NCBI GenBank assembly: GCA_947179295.1
Contig: CAMXAZ010000006.1
Span: 23,091-87,090, forward strand
Direction: 5' to 3'
Source: an uncultured Muribaculaceae bacterium
Lineage (GTDB): Bacteria > Bacteroidota > Bacteroidia > Bacteroidales > Muribaculaceae
DNA length: 64,000 nucleotides
The translations under genes and the position numbers were made by a program. Below are positions 1 through 9,470 of the stretch, in pieces (within the stretch, counting starts at the first letter, position 1; the number at the start of each line of letters is the position of its first letter). The notes beneath the pieces are model-generated. The model was given only the letters and a program-made list of their open reading frames with translations, did no database searches and was not told the origin of the DNA.

Positions 1-2008
1 TGGCAGGTGGATTGATTGAAAATACTATGGGTTCCTGATATTTGTCGGCAATTTCACTAACATGAGCCATAACGGCATCCACATCCTGCCCTTTGCCCTT
101 GCGTTGGCTCCAGGGCTTGAGGACAACGAATAATGATCCCATATTGGCTCCGGATCCTCCGCCCATCATGGATGAACCTGAAATAGAGATCACATTATCT
201 ACTTCCGGTATTTTTTTGATCTGATCGGCCAGACTGGTCACAACCTTATCTGTACGGTCAAGTGACGCTCCGGTCGGGAGTTGCACGGATGTCATGAAAT
301 AACCCATATCCTCCTGCGGGATATAGCTTGTAGGAAGTTTCATGAATCCCCAGAATGCGAAAAGACATATAATGACATATATTCCTATGGCGATCAATGG
401 TCTTTGGAGCAGGCACCCGATGGCGGATGTGTACCTCTTTATGACGCTGCCATATCCTTTATTAAACCACTTATAAATAAAGAAATGAGGGTTGGGGTCT
501 TCTTTCTTTCTGAGGAAGAGAGCACACATGGCCGGAGTGAATGTCAAAGCGTTAAATCCGGAAAATGCAACAGAGGTTGCGATAGTAAGGGCAAACTGTT
601 TGTAGAGTTCACCTGTGATGCCACTGATAAAAGCGGTAGGAATAAAGACAGATAGCAATACGAGAACCTCGCCTACCACAGGCCCTTGCAGTTCCTTCAT
701 TGCTTTCTCCGCGCTTTGTCTTGGCGTGAGTTTCCCTTCCTGCACGAGTCTGGCGCAGTCTTCCACCACCACAATTGCATCATCGACCACAATTGCAATC
801 GCAAGTACAAGGCCGAATAAAGTCAGAGTGTTTATGGAAAATCCGAGCAGTTTCATTACTGCAAATGTAGCTATCAGCGAAACCGGAATAGCAATCATCG
901 GAATGATTACAGCCCGCCAGCTTTGCAGGAAAATGAGGATGACGATCATCACAATGAGTGTTGTTTCTACGAATGTCACAAGCACTTCGTCGATAGAGGC
1001 GTTGACAAACGAGGTTGTATCCATGATCACTTCATAGTGTACTCCATCCGGGAAGTATTCAGAAAGCTCGTCCATTTTGGCTTTGACCTTTGTTGCGACA
1101 TCAAGCGCGTTGGCGCCTGGACGCTGCTGCACGCCGATCAGTCCGGCTTGCTTGCCGGATACGTGTGAGATGGTTGAATAGCTTTCGCTGCCTAATTCAA
1201 CGGTTGCAACATCTTTCAGACGTAATATCGAGCCGTTCGGATCTGTCTTCAAGATGATATTGCCAAACTCTTCGGCTGTCTGCAATTGTCCGTCGGAGGT
1301 CAGAGTAAATTCAAAATCTACATCGGATGGTGCCGGCGGTGCTCCGACATTGCCTGATGAGACTTCAAGATTCTGTGACTGTATCATCTCGCTGACATCT
1401 GAAGGTGTAATGCCGCGGATTCTCATTTTTTCGGGGTCAAGCCACACTCTCATGCTGTATTTTCCGGCTCCGAACGCACCGGCTCCTCCCACACCGTCAA
1501 TTCTTGACAACTCGTCAATAATGTTGAGCTGAGCGTAATTGGTCAGGTACAGGGCATTGTATCGGTCGGGGTTATCTCCTTCGAGCGCAATGAAAAGTAT
1601 GATATCTGATGATTCGGCCATGACTGAGACTCCCTGCTCCTTTACAGCGGTAGGAAGTGTGGCTTCGGCCAACGAAATTCTATTCTGGACCTTGACTGCC
1701 GCATCGTCCAGATTTGTGCCGTTTTCGAAAGTAATGGTCAGACTGTAAGATCCATCGCTTGAGCTCGAACTCATATACATCATGCCCTCGACTCCGTTGA
1801 TCTGTTCTTCAATCGGAGTCCCGACTACTTCGGCAATGGTTGCCGCATCAGCTCCCGGATAGGATGCTGACACCATCACTGTAGGTGGTGTTATGTCGGG
1901 ATACTGTGACACAGGTAGACTTTTGACAGTCATCAACCCGACCAATACCATTATTATAGCGATGACCGTGGCGAAAATCGGACGGTCTATGAAGAATCTG
2001 GAGAACAT
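1..2008 (-). CDS. RND multidrug efflux pump, inner-membrane subunit (AcrB/MexB-like, HAE1 family), 3' part outside window
   Basis: Reading the minus strand from the ATG at 2008 gives 669 open codons that run off the left edge, so the C-terminal third is missing. The protein starts MFSRFFIDRPIFATVIAI, the usual N-terminus of hydrophobe/amphiphile RND pumps, and has the porter-domain signature LPVSQYPDI. Near residues 400-412 it has the TM4 segment with VVDDAIVVVED, which holds the paired aspartates of the proton relay. Such pumps sit in the inner membrane and export drugs, bile acids or detergents by proton antiport. It is the last gene of a three-gene unit with the adaptor at 2047-3189 (38 bp upstream) and the outer-membrane factor at 3208-4629. 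Substrate cannot be told from sequence. Confidence 0.95.
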   Translation of the reverse strand, partial: MFSRFFIDRPIFATVIAIIMVLVGLMTVKSLPVSQYPDITPPTVMVSASYPGADAATIAEVVGTPIEEQINGVEGMMYMSSSSSDGSYSLTITFENGTNLDDAAVKVQNRISLAEATLPTAVKEQGVSVMAESSDIILFIALEGDNPDRYNALYLTNYAQLNIIDELSRIDGVGGAGAFGAGKYSMRVWLDPEKMRIRGITPSDVSEMIQSQNLEVSSGNVGAPPAPSDVDFEFTLTSDGQLQTAEEFGNIILKTDPNGSILRLKDVATVELGSESYSTISHVSGKQAGLIGVQQRPGANALDVATKVKAKMDELSEYFPDGVHYEVIMDTTSFVNASIDEVLVTFVETTLIVMIVILIFLQSWRAVIIPMIAIPVSLIATFAVMKLLGFSINTLTLFGLVLAIAIVVDDAIVVVEDCARLVQEGKLTPRQSAEKAMKELQGPVVGEVLVLLSVFIPTAFISGITGELYKQFALTIATSVAFSGFNALTFTPAMCALFLRKKEDPNPHFFIYKWFNKGYGSVIKRYTSAIGCLLQRPLIAIGIYVIICLFAFWGFMKLPTSYIPQEDMGYFMTSVQLPTGASLDRTDKVVTSLADQIKKIPEVDNVISISGSSMMGGGSGANMGSLFVVLKPWSQRKGKGQDVDAVMAHVSEIADKYQEPIVFSINPPA

Positions 2009-2046
2009 AAGTGCACGTTTAGGGAGATTCGGAACTCAGGTTGCGA

Positions 2047-3189
2047 TTATTTTACAGTGACAGGCTTTACTTTCATGCCGTCAGTGACTTTCAGCATGGC
2101 TTTTGTCACATAACGGGAATCGGGGGAAATGCCTGAAAGAATAACTCTCAGGGAATCGTGATAGAGCGGACCAATAGACACAGGTGTGTACACGATCTTG
2201 TCTGAATCATTGACGACATAGAGATATTTGCCAAGCTGATCGGTGCTCAAAGCAGAGTCCTTTACCAATATTGCCTTCTTTAATTTTTTATATGGCAGAT
2301 TGACCTTGACAAACATTCCGGGGCGGAGTTCATCATACTTGTTATCGATCTTACATTGCAATGCGACAGTCCCGGTTGACGTATCTACCATAGGCGCCAT
2401 ATATGTGAGATCTCCATAATATTTGTGCCCTATGGTGTCAGAAAAACTCAGTTCGACATTTTTCAGCTCCGGCATATTCCGGTAATCGTTGTTGTGCAGA
2501 AGCTCCAGCAATCTTTCGTCTTCGATTGAAAACTGAGCTGTCAGAGTCGAATTGTTGTAGAGAGTCGTCAGAACCACCGGACTTCCTTCTCCGTTGATAT
2601 ATGATCCGACATCATATGAAGCTGATGTTACATAGCCGGATATCGGGGCGACGACTGTGCAGTATCCTAAGTTTGTTGAGGCTGTCTCCAATACGGCCTG
2701 TGCATTTTTAATTTCTGCTTCAGCCTGCCTTAAGTCACTTTCGGCCTGAATGACTTCCATTTTGGAAACCGCATCACTTTCCAACGCTTTCTTTACTGCG
2801 TCGTAGTGGCTCTGGGCATAGTCTTTGGAACTTTTTGCCGTAGCCAGTTCGGCCTGCGCCTGCTGCACCGCATCACGATATTTGCTGTCTTCTATACGGA
2901 AGAGCACGGAGCCTTTATTGACGTATTGCCCATTTTTGAAATTTTTACTAAGCAGCTGTCCGCTGACACGGCCCACTACATCGACTTGGGCTTCCGGAGT
3001 GAAATATCCGGGATAAGTATTGGTCAAGGTCACAGAGTCAGTTTCAGGAAATGCCACATCAACTGTTTCCTCTGCATCTCCGTAAATTTGCTTATGGCTC
3101 TTGCTGCAGGATGATGCCAATATGGCGGCAATAAGTAGTATGCCTGATGATATATACTTTGTATTCATGTCTTTCGTCCGGTTTTGCAT
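2047..3189 (-). CDS. RND efflux periplasmic adaptor (membrane fusion protein), lipoprotein
   Basis: 380 residues. The export signal ends in LASSC, a lipobox, so the mature protein is probably lipid-anchored in the inner membrane. The order of parts is that of AcrA/MexA: a first half-lipoyl segment (VDVVGRVSGQL, about residues 70-80), a coiled-coil hairpin rich in Ala/Gln (about 110-170), the second half-lipoyl segment (VVAPISGYVTSA), then beta-barrel and membrane-proximal domains. It links the pump to the outer-membrane channel. Start is uncertain: the Met at residue 8 (3168) gives a more typical signal peptide (MNTKYISSG). The gene lies between its pump and its outer-membrane factor in one direction, with gaps of 18-38 bp, so one transcript is likely. 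Confidence 0.93.
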   Translation of the reverse strand: MQNRTKDMNTKYISSGILLIAAILASSCSKSHKQIYGDAEETVDVAFPETDSVTLTNTYPGYFTPEAQVDVVGRVSGQLLSKNFKNGQYVNKGSVLFRIEDSKYRDAVQQAQAELATAKSSKDYAQSHYDAVKKALESDAVSKMEVIQAESDLRQAEAEIKNAQAVLETASTNLGYCTVVAPISGYVTSASYDVGSYINGEGSPVVLTTLYNNSTLTAQFSIEDERLLELLHNNDYRNMPELKNVELSFSDTIGHKYYGDLTYMAPMVDTSTGTVALQCKIDNKYDELRPGMFVKVNLPYKKLKKAILVKDSALSTDQLGKYLYVVNDSDKIVYTPVSIGPLYHDSLRVILSGISPDSRYVTKAMLKVTDGMKVKPVTVK

Positions 3190-3207
3190 TATGGATTATA
3201 TTGAGTG

Positions 3208-4629
3208 TTATTGGGCTGTGATGGAACCGCCTAATGCTTTGTAGAGGTTTATCAGCGATACAAGGGCGTCACCACGGGCTGTTATGAGGGAGTTGGCATA
3301 TGTCAGTGTGTTGATCTGCGCATCTACCACATTGGTAAATGGTGTCAGTCCCTGTTTGTAGAGGCTGACTGACAGATCAAACGATTCAGAGCTTTGTTTC
3401 AGTCCGTTGGAGTTGCTGTCCATTGTCTGTAGCGAGGCAAGATATGAATTCATTGCGTTGTCAACTTCATTGACAGCAGTCAGAACAGTGAGGTTGTAAT
3501 TGTCGATCCCTTCTTCAAGTTGCTCTTTAGCTTCCTGGACAGCATATTTTCTGTTGAAGCCATCAAACAGAGTCCATGAAAGGGTCGGTGTTATGGAATA
3601 TTCAACACTGTTTTTGCTGAAAAGATCTTTTGCATTGTGAGCGGCAACTCCGATTGTGCCTTCCAATGTCAGATTGGGTAGATAGTCTTTTTTTGCAATT
3701 CCGATTCTGGTGGCATATGACTCAAGCTGAGCTTCTGCCGCTATTATATCAGGCCTTCTGCGGAGCAGATCTGCGGGAATTCCGGTTGCAACCATATGGC
3801 GGTATTGAGGAGGTATGAACGCTGCTGACAGCCGTGGGCGGATGGCATCAGGGTAGACCCCTAACAAGACGGCAAGTGCGTTGATAGCTTCGTTTAGCGA
3901 AGCCTCAAGTTGTGGAATCTGTGCTTCGGTTGAGTAATACACGCTTTCTGCCTGGGTTACATCAAGTTTGGACACAAGGCCTGCTTCAAAACGTGCTTTA
4001 GCGATTTCCACTACTTTTGCCTGGGAGGCAAGGTGCTCTTTGTTGACAAATATTTTCTCCTGAAGAGTCCTCATATTCATATAGTAAGTGGCGATGTTTG
4101 CGGCGATACTCAACATGGTCCCGTCAAAGTCGGCCTTACTTACTTTCAGCAAACTTTTCTTATCCTTTACTTGAGATGCTATTTTCCCGAATAGATCAAG
4201 CTCCCAGTTCATATCGGCTCCAAGTGAAAAATGGCTTGATGTTGATGACGGAACTGAAGTTCCTGAAATCGCACCGGCGTTCCGGCTATAGTTGTAACCC
4301 CCGCTCAGACCGACAGTCGGATAATAGCCGGACATTGCCTGCCGGACTTGTATGTTTGCCATGTTAATACGCTTCACTGCCATACTGACATTGTAGTTGT
4401 TCTTCAAGCCCTCATCAATTAGCGAATCAAGCAGCAGATCGTCAAAGTTCAGCCACCAGTCGGCATTCTCCGGCGGTTTGGATGCAGTGACAGCCGTAGA
4501 ATAATTCCAGCTTGCAGGCATATTCTCATTCAGATAGTCTGTGCTGTTATCTTTTGCGGAGATTCGTGATGAAGCGCACCCGATTCCACCTAAAATAGTT
4601 AAAGCGTAAAATATTTTTCTCATAGTCAA
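3208..4629 (-). CDS. Outer-membrane efflux factor (TolC/OprM-like, NodT family lipoprotein)
   Basis: 473 residues. The signal peptide ends in GGIGCASS, a lipobox, as in OprM-type lipoproteins of the NodT family. Two OEP repeats are visible: the first with NMANIQVRQAMSGYYPTVGL (about residues 87-106), the second with IGIAKKDYLPNLTLEGTIG and WTLFDGF. The motif LLRRRPDIIAAE between them is characteristic of the family. It forms the trimeric channel through outer membrane and periplasm for the adaptor and pump encoded just downstream. It is the first gene of the operon; the 160-bp gap upstream (4630-4789) is shared with a divergent small gene. A second ATG at 4623 would remove two residues. Confidence 0.94.
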   Translation of the reverse strand: MTMRKIFYALTILGGIGCASSRISAKDNSTDYLNENMPASWNYSTAVTASKPPENADWWLNFDDLLLDSLIDEGLKNNYNVSMAVKRINMANIQVRQAMSGYYPTVGLSGGYNYSRNAGAISGTSVPSSTSSHFSLGADMNWELDLFGKIASQVKDKKSLLKVSKADFDGTMLSIAANIATYYMNMRTLQEKIFVNKEHLASQAKVVEIAKARFEAGLVSKLDVTQAESVYYSTEAQIPQLEASLNEAINALAVLLGVYPDAIRPRLSAAFIPPQYRHMVATGIPADLLRRRPDIIAAEAQLESYATRIGIAKKDYLPNLTLEGTIGVAAHNAKDLFSKNSVEYSITPTLSWTLFDGFNRKYAVQEAKEQLEEGIDNYNLTVLTAVNEVDNAMNSYLASLQTMDSNSNGLKQSSESFDLSVSLYKQGLTPFTNVVDAQINTLTYANSLITARGDALVSLINLYKALGGSITAQ

Positions 4630-4789
4630 AATAGTTGAATTTATAACGCCCGCTATCTGAAAAGGGTTTAGCGATTTCAGTTTCTGACATAGAGAAATAC
4701 AGCTGATATTAAATGTAATTAACTTTTGTGTGCGTCAATGTTGCCCATGTGCATGTCTACCTTTGCCTTTGTAAAAAAACAATAGGCTT

Positions 4790-5098
4790 ATGAGAACATC
4801 AAATTCAATTAACTGTACTGACAGACTCTATCTTACAGTCATGATAGGACGCAAGACATTGGCGACACTTAGCGTCAGTGGGGTCAGCAGTCTTAATGAA
4901 GTCTATCGTCATGTACTGGGTACGGCCCAGGGGCATAAGGGGGTCATGACATTATATTTGCGCAATAGCACTCAGGGGTGGGTGCAGCAACACACAATGG
5001 TCATCAATAATAATCCGTCCGCACCACAGAAAGAACAGCCCGCCACCCGTTCTGCATCATACCCGTCTCTGTTCGATCAGGGACTATTTGAATCCTAA
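4790..5098 (+). CDS. Small hypothetical protein
   Basis: 102 residues, ATG start, not recognised. The middle (TVMIGRKTLATLSVSGVSS, then GVMTLYLRNSTQGW) looks like a compact alpha/beta fold; the last 30 residues are polar and probably disordered. No signal peptide and no membrane segment. Its 3' end overlaps the 3' end of ssb by 15 bp on the opposite strand, a convergent arrangement. It diverges from the efflux operon across a 160-bp gap. It may be real because it fills the space and has a reasonable composition, but no family supports it. Confidence 0.55.
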   Translation: MRTSNSINCTDRLYLTVMIGRKTLATLSVSGVSSLNEVYRHVLGTAQGHKGVMTLYLRNSTQGWVQQHTMVINNNPSAPQKEQPATRSASYPSLFDQGLFES

Positions 5099-5416
5099 CA
5101 GTTCAAAATTGTCCACATATATTTCAGTCACATTCCGTTTGATGGCGTTGCGGTCTTCCCAGATCCGATAACGGATCTTACCCTCCACATAAAGGCGGGA
5201 GCCTTTGCGGATATACTTCTCTGCGAATTCAGCGGCTCCGTCCCACATGACGATGCTGTGCCATTCGGTGCGTTCCGGGATTTTTGATCCGTCAGGCAGT
5301 GTGCGCTCCCGTTCGTTTGTCGCCATTCTGAATGATGCGATAGGTCTCGTCTCAATATAACGTATTTCAGGATCTGTCCCGACATTGCCTATTAATATGA
5401 CTTTATTGACGCTCAC
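5084..5416 (-). CDS. ssb: Single-stranded DNA-binding protein, short form
   Basis: 110 residues, GTG start. The N-terminus MSVNKVILIGNVGTDPEIRY is the standard start of the SSB OB fold, and EWHSIVMWDGAAEFAEKYI plus GSRLYVEGKIRYR are the usual strand 3 to 5 motifs. The protein ends at DNFELLGFK, so the flexible linker and the acidic tip that binds partner proteins in most bacterial SSBs are absent. It may be an accessory SSB rather than the main replicative one. A -7-like TAATTTTG lies on the minus strand at 5453-5446 with CAAA (TTTG) 23 nt further upstream, a little too far for a good promoter. Confidence 0.93.
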   Translation of the reverse strand: MSVNKVILIGNVGTDPEIRYIETRPIASFRMATNERERTLPDGSKIPERTEWHSIVMWDGAAEFAEKYIRKGSRLYVEGKIRYRIWEDRNAIKRNVTEIYVDNFELLGFK

Positions 5417-5544
5417 GTTTTCTTCGGATTTTTGTTAGACAATGGCAAAATTAATCATTTTTTAGCGTATATGAAACAAATTTTAACCCCTGTGCGTTTA
5501 TGTATATGACATAAATAATCTAAATACTTTCTCAAAACATAAAG

Positions 5545-6171
5545 ATGTATAATATGAAAGGTCTGATTTACGGATTGACACTTTTGGGTGCTTTTTCATT
5601 GGTTTCATGTGACGAAACAGCCCGACTGGCAAAAGATCTGCCTGGCAGCTGGGCCGGAACTCCGGAAAATTTCACTGATAATGCATCGGTGACGGCCACA
5701 ATCATTGAAACAATTGATATTTCGTCAAACCCGGATGCAATGCCAAAAGGTGTACATGGCGGCACTCTGACTATTGTCGGGATGCTTTCGGCTAATACGC
5801 AGATTGTAGGGCAGCCTGGATTTGTCGAACCACTTGGGCTGACCGTAAGCGGTCGTTCTACAATCAGCGGCACCTGGACTGTGATTGATGATGATGAAGT
5901 GGCGATAAGTCTTGATCCGTCGACCTTAACAGTCAGTGTTGACCCCGATGCAGTTGTTGTAAATGGAGTTATTACTGAAATGAACGGACCTCATGTGGAT
6001 TCAATCAAACCGTCAGTCGCTTCGGCAATCGGGCAAAGCCTTAAAATGGCTCTTGTAAACCGTTATTCTGCTATCCGGAAACTGGATGATGTGAAAATCA
6101 AAGGGCCGTTGATGAAATTTGAAATAGGAGATACCGATTACGTCTTTACCCGTCAGAATGCTGCTCAATAA
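5545..6171 (+). CDS. Exported lipoprotein, lipocalin-like
   Basis: 208 residues. The signal peptide ends in FSLVSCDE, a lipobox. The mature part begins with a LPGSWAGTPE segment that resembles the first strand of small lipocalin-like lipoproteins of Bacteroidales, and the rest is predicted from composition to be mostly beta strand (VTATIIETIDIS, TISGTWTVIDDDEVAI). Function unknown. An ATG at 5554 would give a tidier signal peptide (MKGLIYGLTLLG). It is followed by tdk after 51 bp on the same strand; co-transcription is possible but the functions look unrelated. Confidence 0.8.
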   Translation: MYNMKGLIYGLTLLGAFSLVSCDETARLAKDLPGSWAGTPENFTDNASVTATIIETIDISSNPDAMPKGVHGGTLTIVGMLSANTQIVGQPGFVEPLGLTVSGRSTISGTWTVIDDDEVAISLDPSTLTVSVDPDAVVVNGVITEMNGPHVDSIKPSVASAIGQSLKMALVNRYSAIRKLDDVKIKGPLMKFEIGDTDYVFTRQNAAQ

Positions 6172-6222
6172 GAAAATTTGCTTATCTTTGCCTGACAATT
6201 CAATCTAAAAAACACCCTTTGA

Positions 6223-6861
6223 ATGAACAGGAAAGGCAAACTATATTTTCGATACGGCACAATGGGCTCTGCCAAGACTGCTCTTTTGCTGACCACAGCC
6301 TATAATTTTGAGGAGAGAAAGATGAAATATGTCTGCCTCAAGCCGGTTGTCGATACCCGTGATCTTACAAATGTTATAAAATCCCGCATTGGAATTCAGC
6401 GTGAATGCAAGTGGATCTATCATGAGACAGATCTGTATGAACTCGCTCAAAGCCTTTTTGAGGAGTCTATGGCGGTCATTGACTGGTTTCTGGTCGATGA
6501 GGCCCAGTTCCTGACCACTGCGCAGGTCGATCAGCTTTCAAGAGTCGTGGATGACTTTGGCAGTAATGTCATCTGTTACGGGCTTCGTACGGATTTCCAG
6601 AGCCACCTTTTCGAAGGATCGCGCAGACTGTTTGAGATTGCTGATACGATAGATGAGGTAAAATCCACATGCACTTGTGGGCGTAAAACCATTATAAATG
6701 CCCGCATAGATCGCAACGGAGATTTTGTTGAAGAAGGAGAACAGGTTGAAATAGGCGGCGACGACAGGTATATCGCTGTCTGCCGCAAATGTTGGCGTAA
6801 CAAAAGGATAGAACAGTCCTATCGCTCGATACTTCCGTTCCGGGAGCTGACCAAAGACTGA
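6223..6861 (+). CDS. tdk: Thymidine kinase (type II)
   Basis: 212 residues, the normal length. It phosphorylates thymidine to dTMP with ATP in the salvage pathway. Seen in sequence: P-loop GTMGSAKTALLL at about residues 12-23, the DEAQF Walker B-like motif near residue 90, the lasso segment, and a structural zinc site formed by CTCGRK and CRKCW cysteines. The catalytic Glu is that of DEAQF. The P-loop reads GSAK, where the family usually has GSGK; Ala at this position is also known in other type II kinases. A TATCTTTG at 6183-6190 could be a -7 box but no matching -33 box is seen. Confidence 0.96.
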   Translation: MNRKGKLYFRYGTMGSAKTALLLTTAYNFEERKMKYVCLKPVVDTRDLTNVIKSRIGIQRECKWIYHETDLYELAQSLFEESMAVIDWFLVDEAQFLTTAQVDQLSRVVDDFGSNVICYGLRTDFQSHLFEGSRRLFEIADTIDEVKSTCTCGRKTIINARIDRNGDFVEEGEQVEIGGDDRYIAVCRKCWRNKRIEQSYRSILPFRELTKD

Positions 6862-6905
6862 AATTCAGGGGCCGCAAAAGCCTCCTAAACACACTCTGAT
6901 TTATC

Positions 6906-7679
6906 ATGAAACAGAAATTGATTTTACTGCTGGTAGCTTTGGCCGGATTTGTGCCGGTGGCACAAGCGGCCAATCCGGTTTCTTTGGTTGATGAGACCCT
7001 GACGTATGATGTGATTTACAAATGGGGTTTTATAAACAAAGTCGCCGGATATGCCACCATGTCACTTCGCAATGACGGAAATCTCTATCGTGCATCGGTC
7101 TTTGCTGAGAACGCCCCCTGGGCCAATAGCATCTATATGCTGAGAGACACATTGTATTCTACGATGACAAAGGACGGATATTTCCCGGTGTCATATACTT
7201 ACATAGCGCATGAAAATGGGAAATATAAAAAAGACGTATTGAAATTCTCGCATACAGGGAATACATTTTCAGCAGAAGCAGTCAGGTATAAAAAGCCGGG
7301 CAAAGGTAAGCCGATGACAAGTTCGACACTTCATCTCGAAGCTCAGGGAATGACAGTTGATATGTTGAGCTCGTTTTTTTACCTGCGCACCCTTGATTTC
7401 CCTAACATGAAGAAAGGGCAGAGCGTTACGGTCAATATTTTTTCAGGGTCCAAAAAGGAAAAGCTGAAAATAACTTATATGGGGACCCAGACCATTTCGC
7501 TCAATGGCGGCAAGTTTCCTACGTATTATATAAACTTCACGTTTACACGCAAGGGCGTAGAAAGTTCGGCTCCAATTTCCGGATGGATTTCTACCGACGG
7601 GCAGCGCATACCGCTCAAGGTGGAAGGCTCACTCCCTGTAGGGAAAGTCCGTGCACTCTATACCGGGCCCAATCCCTGA
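6906..7679 (+). CDS. DUF3108 family exported protein
   Basis: 257 residues. The signal peptide (MKQKLILLLVALAGFVPVAQA, cut after AQA) is clear. The mature protein starts with ETLTYDVIYKWGFINKVAG, the typical opening of DUF3108 proteins, which are periplasmic beta-rich proteins of unknown function. The last third (GGKFPTYYINFTF, then GWISTDGQRIPLKVEGSLPVGKV) also fits the family, which always ends in a strand containing a polar substrate-like loop. It lies 45 bp after tdk and 39 bp before a periplasmic nucleotidase, all on the plus strand. Confidence 0.85.
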   Translation: MKQKLILLLVALAGFVPVAQAANPVSLVDETLTYDVIYKWGFINKVAGYATMSLRNDGNLYRASVFAENAPWANSIYMLRDTLYSTMTKDGYFPVSYTYIAHENGKYKKDVLKFSHTGNTFSAEAVRYKKPGKGKPMTSSTLHLEAQGMTVDMLSSFFYLRTLDFPNMKKGQSVTVNIFSGSKKEKLKITYMGTQTISLNGGKFPTYYINFTFTRKGVESSAPISGWISTDGQRIPLKVEGSLPVGKVRALYTGPNP

Positions 7680-7718
7680 GAGTAATGCACTTATTTGTGT
7701 TAACAAAAGATATTAGTT

Positions 7719-9470
7719 TTGAAAAAGGCATTATTGGCAATGACAATTGCATCGCAGCTCCTCTCCGCAACATCGGTTTCGGCAGAGGAGCTTACATATA
7801 AGATCGTAGCGACAACCGATGTTCACGGTAACTTTTTTCCGTATAATTTCATTACGCGCACACCTGGAGAAGGTTCCCTTGCCAGAGTGGCTTCAAGAGT
7901 CCGTTGTCTGCGTGATTCCATCGGGCGTGATCATGTCATACTTCTGGACAACGGAGATATCCTGCAAGGGCAGCCGACTGCCTACTATTATAATTTCATA
8001 GCCACTGACGGGCCACATCCCGTGGCAATGATGCTGAAATCTCTCGGCTATGATGCCGAAACAATTGGCAACCATGACGTAGAGACCGGCCACGCTGTAT
8101 ATGACCGTTATAAAAATGATCTTGGCGAAATACCATTGCTCGGAGCGAACGTCATAGACGTCGCCACCGGGGAGCCTTATTTCAAACCATATCATGTTAT
8201 AGAACGTGACGGGATCAAGATCGTTGTGTTCGGACTTCTTACTCCGGCCATCCCGGCGTGGCTCCCTGAAAATCTCTGGAGTGGTCTGAGATTTGAGGAT
8301 ATGGTTGAATCCGCTTCCAGATGGATTCCAGCAATAAAGGAAAAAGAGGCGCCTGATCTGATCGTCGGACTTTTTCACTCCGGTCATGATTCTTCTAAAA
8401 AGACAGGTGACTGGATTGAAAATGCTTCTCTGAAAGTAGCTGAAGAAGTACAGGGCTTTGATATTATATTTATGGGGCATGATCATCAGGTCTACAATTC
8501 GGAGCTGATAGCCGATAGCGATGGCAAGTCTCCTCTGATTCTCAATCCCGCCAATAATGCCGTGAATCTGGCCGAAGCGGAGGTTAGATTCATTCGTGAC
8601 AACAACGGAAAGGTTGTGGGGAAAAAAGTCAGCGGTCAAATTGTCCCGCTTACAGATCAGACGCCTGATTCAGTTTTCATGACAGAATTCAGCAATGTCA
8701 AAGAGGAGATTGATGGCTTTGTAAACAGAAAGATCGGTGTTGCTACCGGTGATTTTTCGGTGAGAGATGCCTATTTCGGCCCATCCGCATTCATGGACCT
8801 TCTGCATGGTCTTCAGCTTGAAATCAGCGGAGCCGACATTTCATTTGCCGCTCCACTGTCATTTGATGCGGTCATCCGCAAAGGTGATCTTCATATGAGC
8901 GACATGTTTACATTGTACAAATATGAAAACATGCTCTACACAATGGCCATGACAGGTCGTGAAATCAAAAACTATCTTGAGATGAGCTATTCGCTCTGGA
9001 CATCCGAGATGGCCGGGCCGGAAGATCATTTGCTGCTTTTCACAAAAGAAGGTGCATCTCCGGCAAAGGGCGATTATGCAAAATTGCAGAATCCGGCCTA
9101 CAATTTTGATTCAGCAGCGGGCATAATTTATGATGTAGATGTGACCAAGCCACAGGGTGATAAGATTATTATAAAGTCTATGGCTGACGGTAGCCCGTTT
9201 GACTTTGATAAGGTATATAAGGTTGCCGTCAATTCCTATCGGGGCAATGGCGGAGGGGATCTGCTGACGAAAGGGGCCGGCATACCTCATGAAGACCTGA
9301 AATCGCGCATTCTCAAATCTACAGACAAGGATCTGCGTTACTATCTGATCAAACTTCTTGAACAGCGCGGGTCAATAACCCCGGAAATTACGTCCGGCTG
9401 GAAGTTCATTCCTGAGAAATTGACCGGGCCTGCCGCACAGAAAGACCGCACGGTCTTATTCTCGGATTAA
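7719..9470 (+). CDS. Periplasmic 5'-nucleotidase / 2',3'-cyclic phosphodiesterase (UshA/CpdB family)
   Basis: 583 residues from a TTG codon; this start is chosen because it gives a complete signal peptide (KKALLAMTIASQLL...VSA). N-terminal metallophosphatase domain: TTDVHGNFFP, DNGDILQG, GNHDVE, LFHSGHD and GHDHQ supply the two-metal ligands. The C-terminal 5'-nucleotidase domain binds the base; FNSxYRGNGGGD-like NSYRGNGGGDLL near residue 505 is its signature. It hydrolyses nucleotides in the periplasm for salvage, which suits a nearby thymidine kinase. Its last 15 bp overlap the 3' end of the vanW-like gene on the other strand. Confidence 0.93.
   Translation: MKKALLAMTIASQLLSATSVSAEELTYKIVATTDVHGNFFPYNFITRTPGEGSLARVASRVRCLRDSIGRDHVILLDNGDILQGQPTAYYYNFIATDGPHPVAMMLKSLGYDAETIGNHDVETGHAVYDRYKNDLGEIPLLGANVIDVATGEPYFKPYHVIERDGIKIVVFGLLTPAIPAWLPENLWSGLRFEDMVESASRWIPAIKEKEAPDLIVGLFHSGHDSSKKTGDWIENASLKVAEEVQGFDIIFMGHDHQVYNSELIADSDGKSPLILNPANNAVNLAEAEVRFIRDNNGKVVGKKVSGQIVPLTDQTPDSVFMTEFSNVKEEIDGFVNRKIGVATGDFSVRDAYFGPSAFMDLLHGLQLEISGADISFAAPLSFDAVIRKGDLHMSDMFTLYKYENMLYTMAMTGREIKNYLEMSYSLWTSEMAGPEDHLLLFTKEGASPAKGDYAKLQNPAYNFDSAAGIIYDVDVTKPQGDKIIIKSMADGSPFDFDKVYKVAVNSYRGNGGGDLLTKGAGIPHEDLKSRILKSTDKDLRYYLIKLLEQRGSITPEITSGWKFIPEKLTGPAAQKDRTVLFSD

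Noticed and set aside
615..1748. Several plus-strand ORFs (615-1037, 923-1168, 1254-1532, 1539-1748)
   Set aside because: All are shadows of the RND pump gene, which reads open on the minus strand over the whole 1-2008 stretch.
7893..8639. 248-residue ORF antisense to the nucleotidase gene
   Set aside because: Fully inside a well-supported enzyme gene; no sensible protein features.
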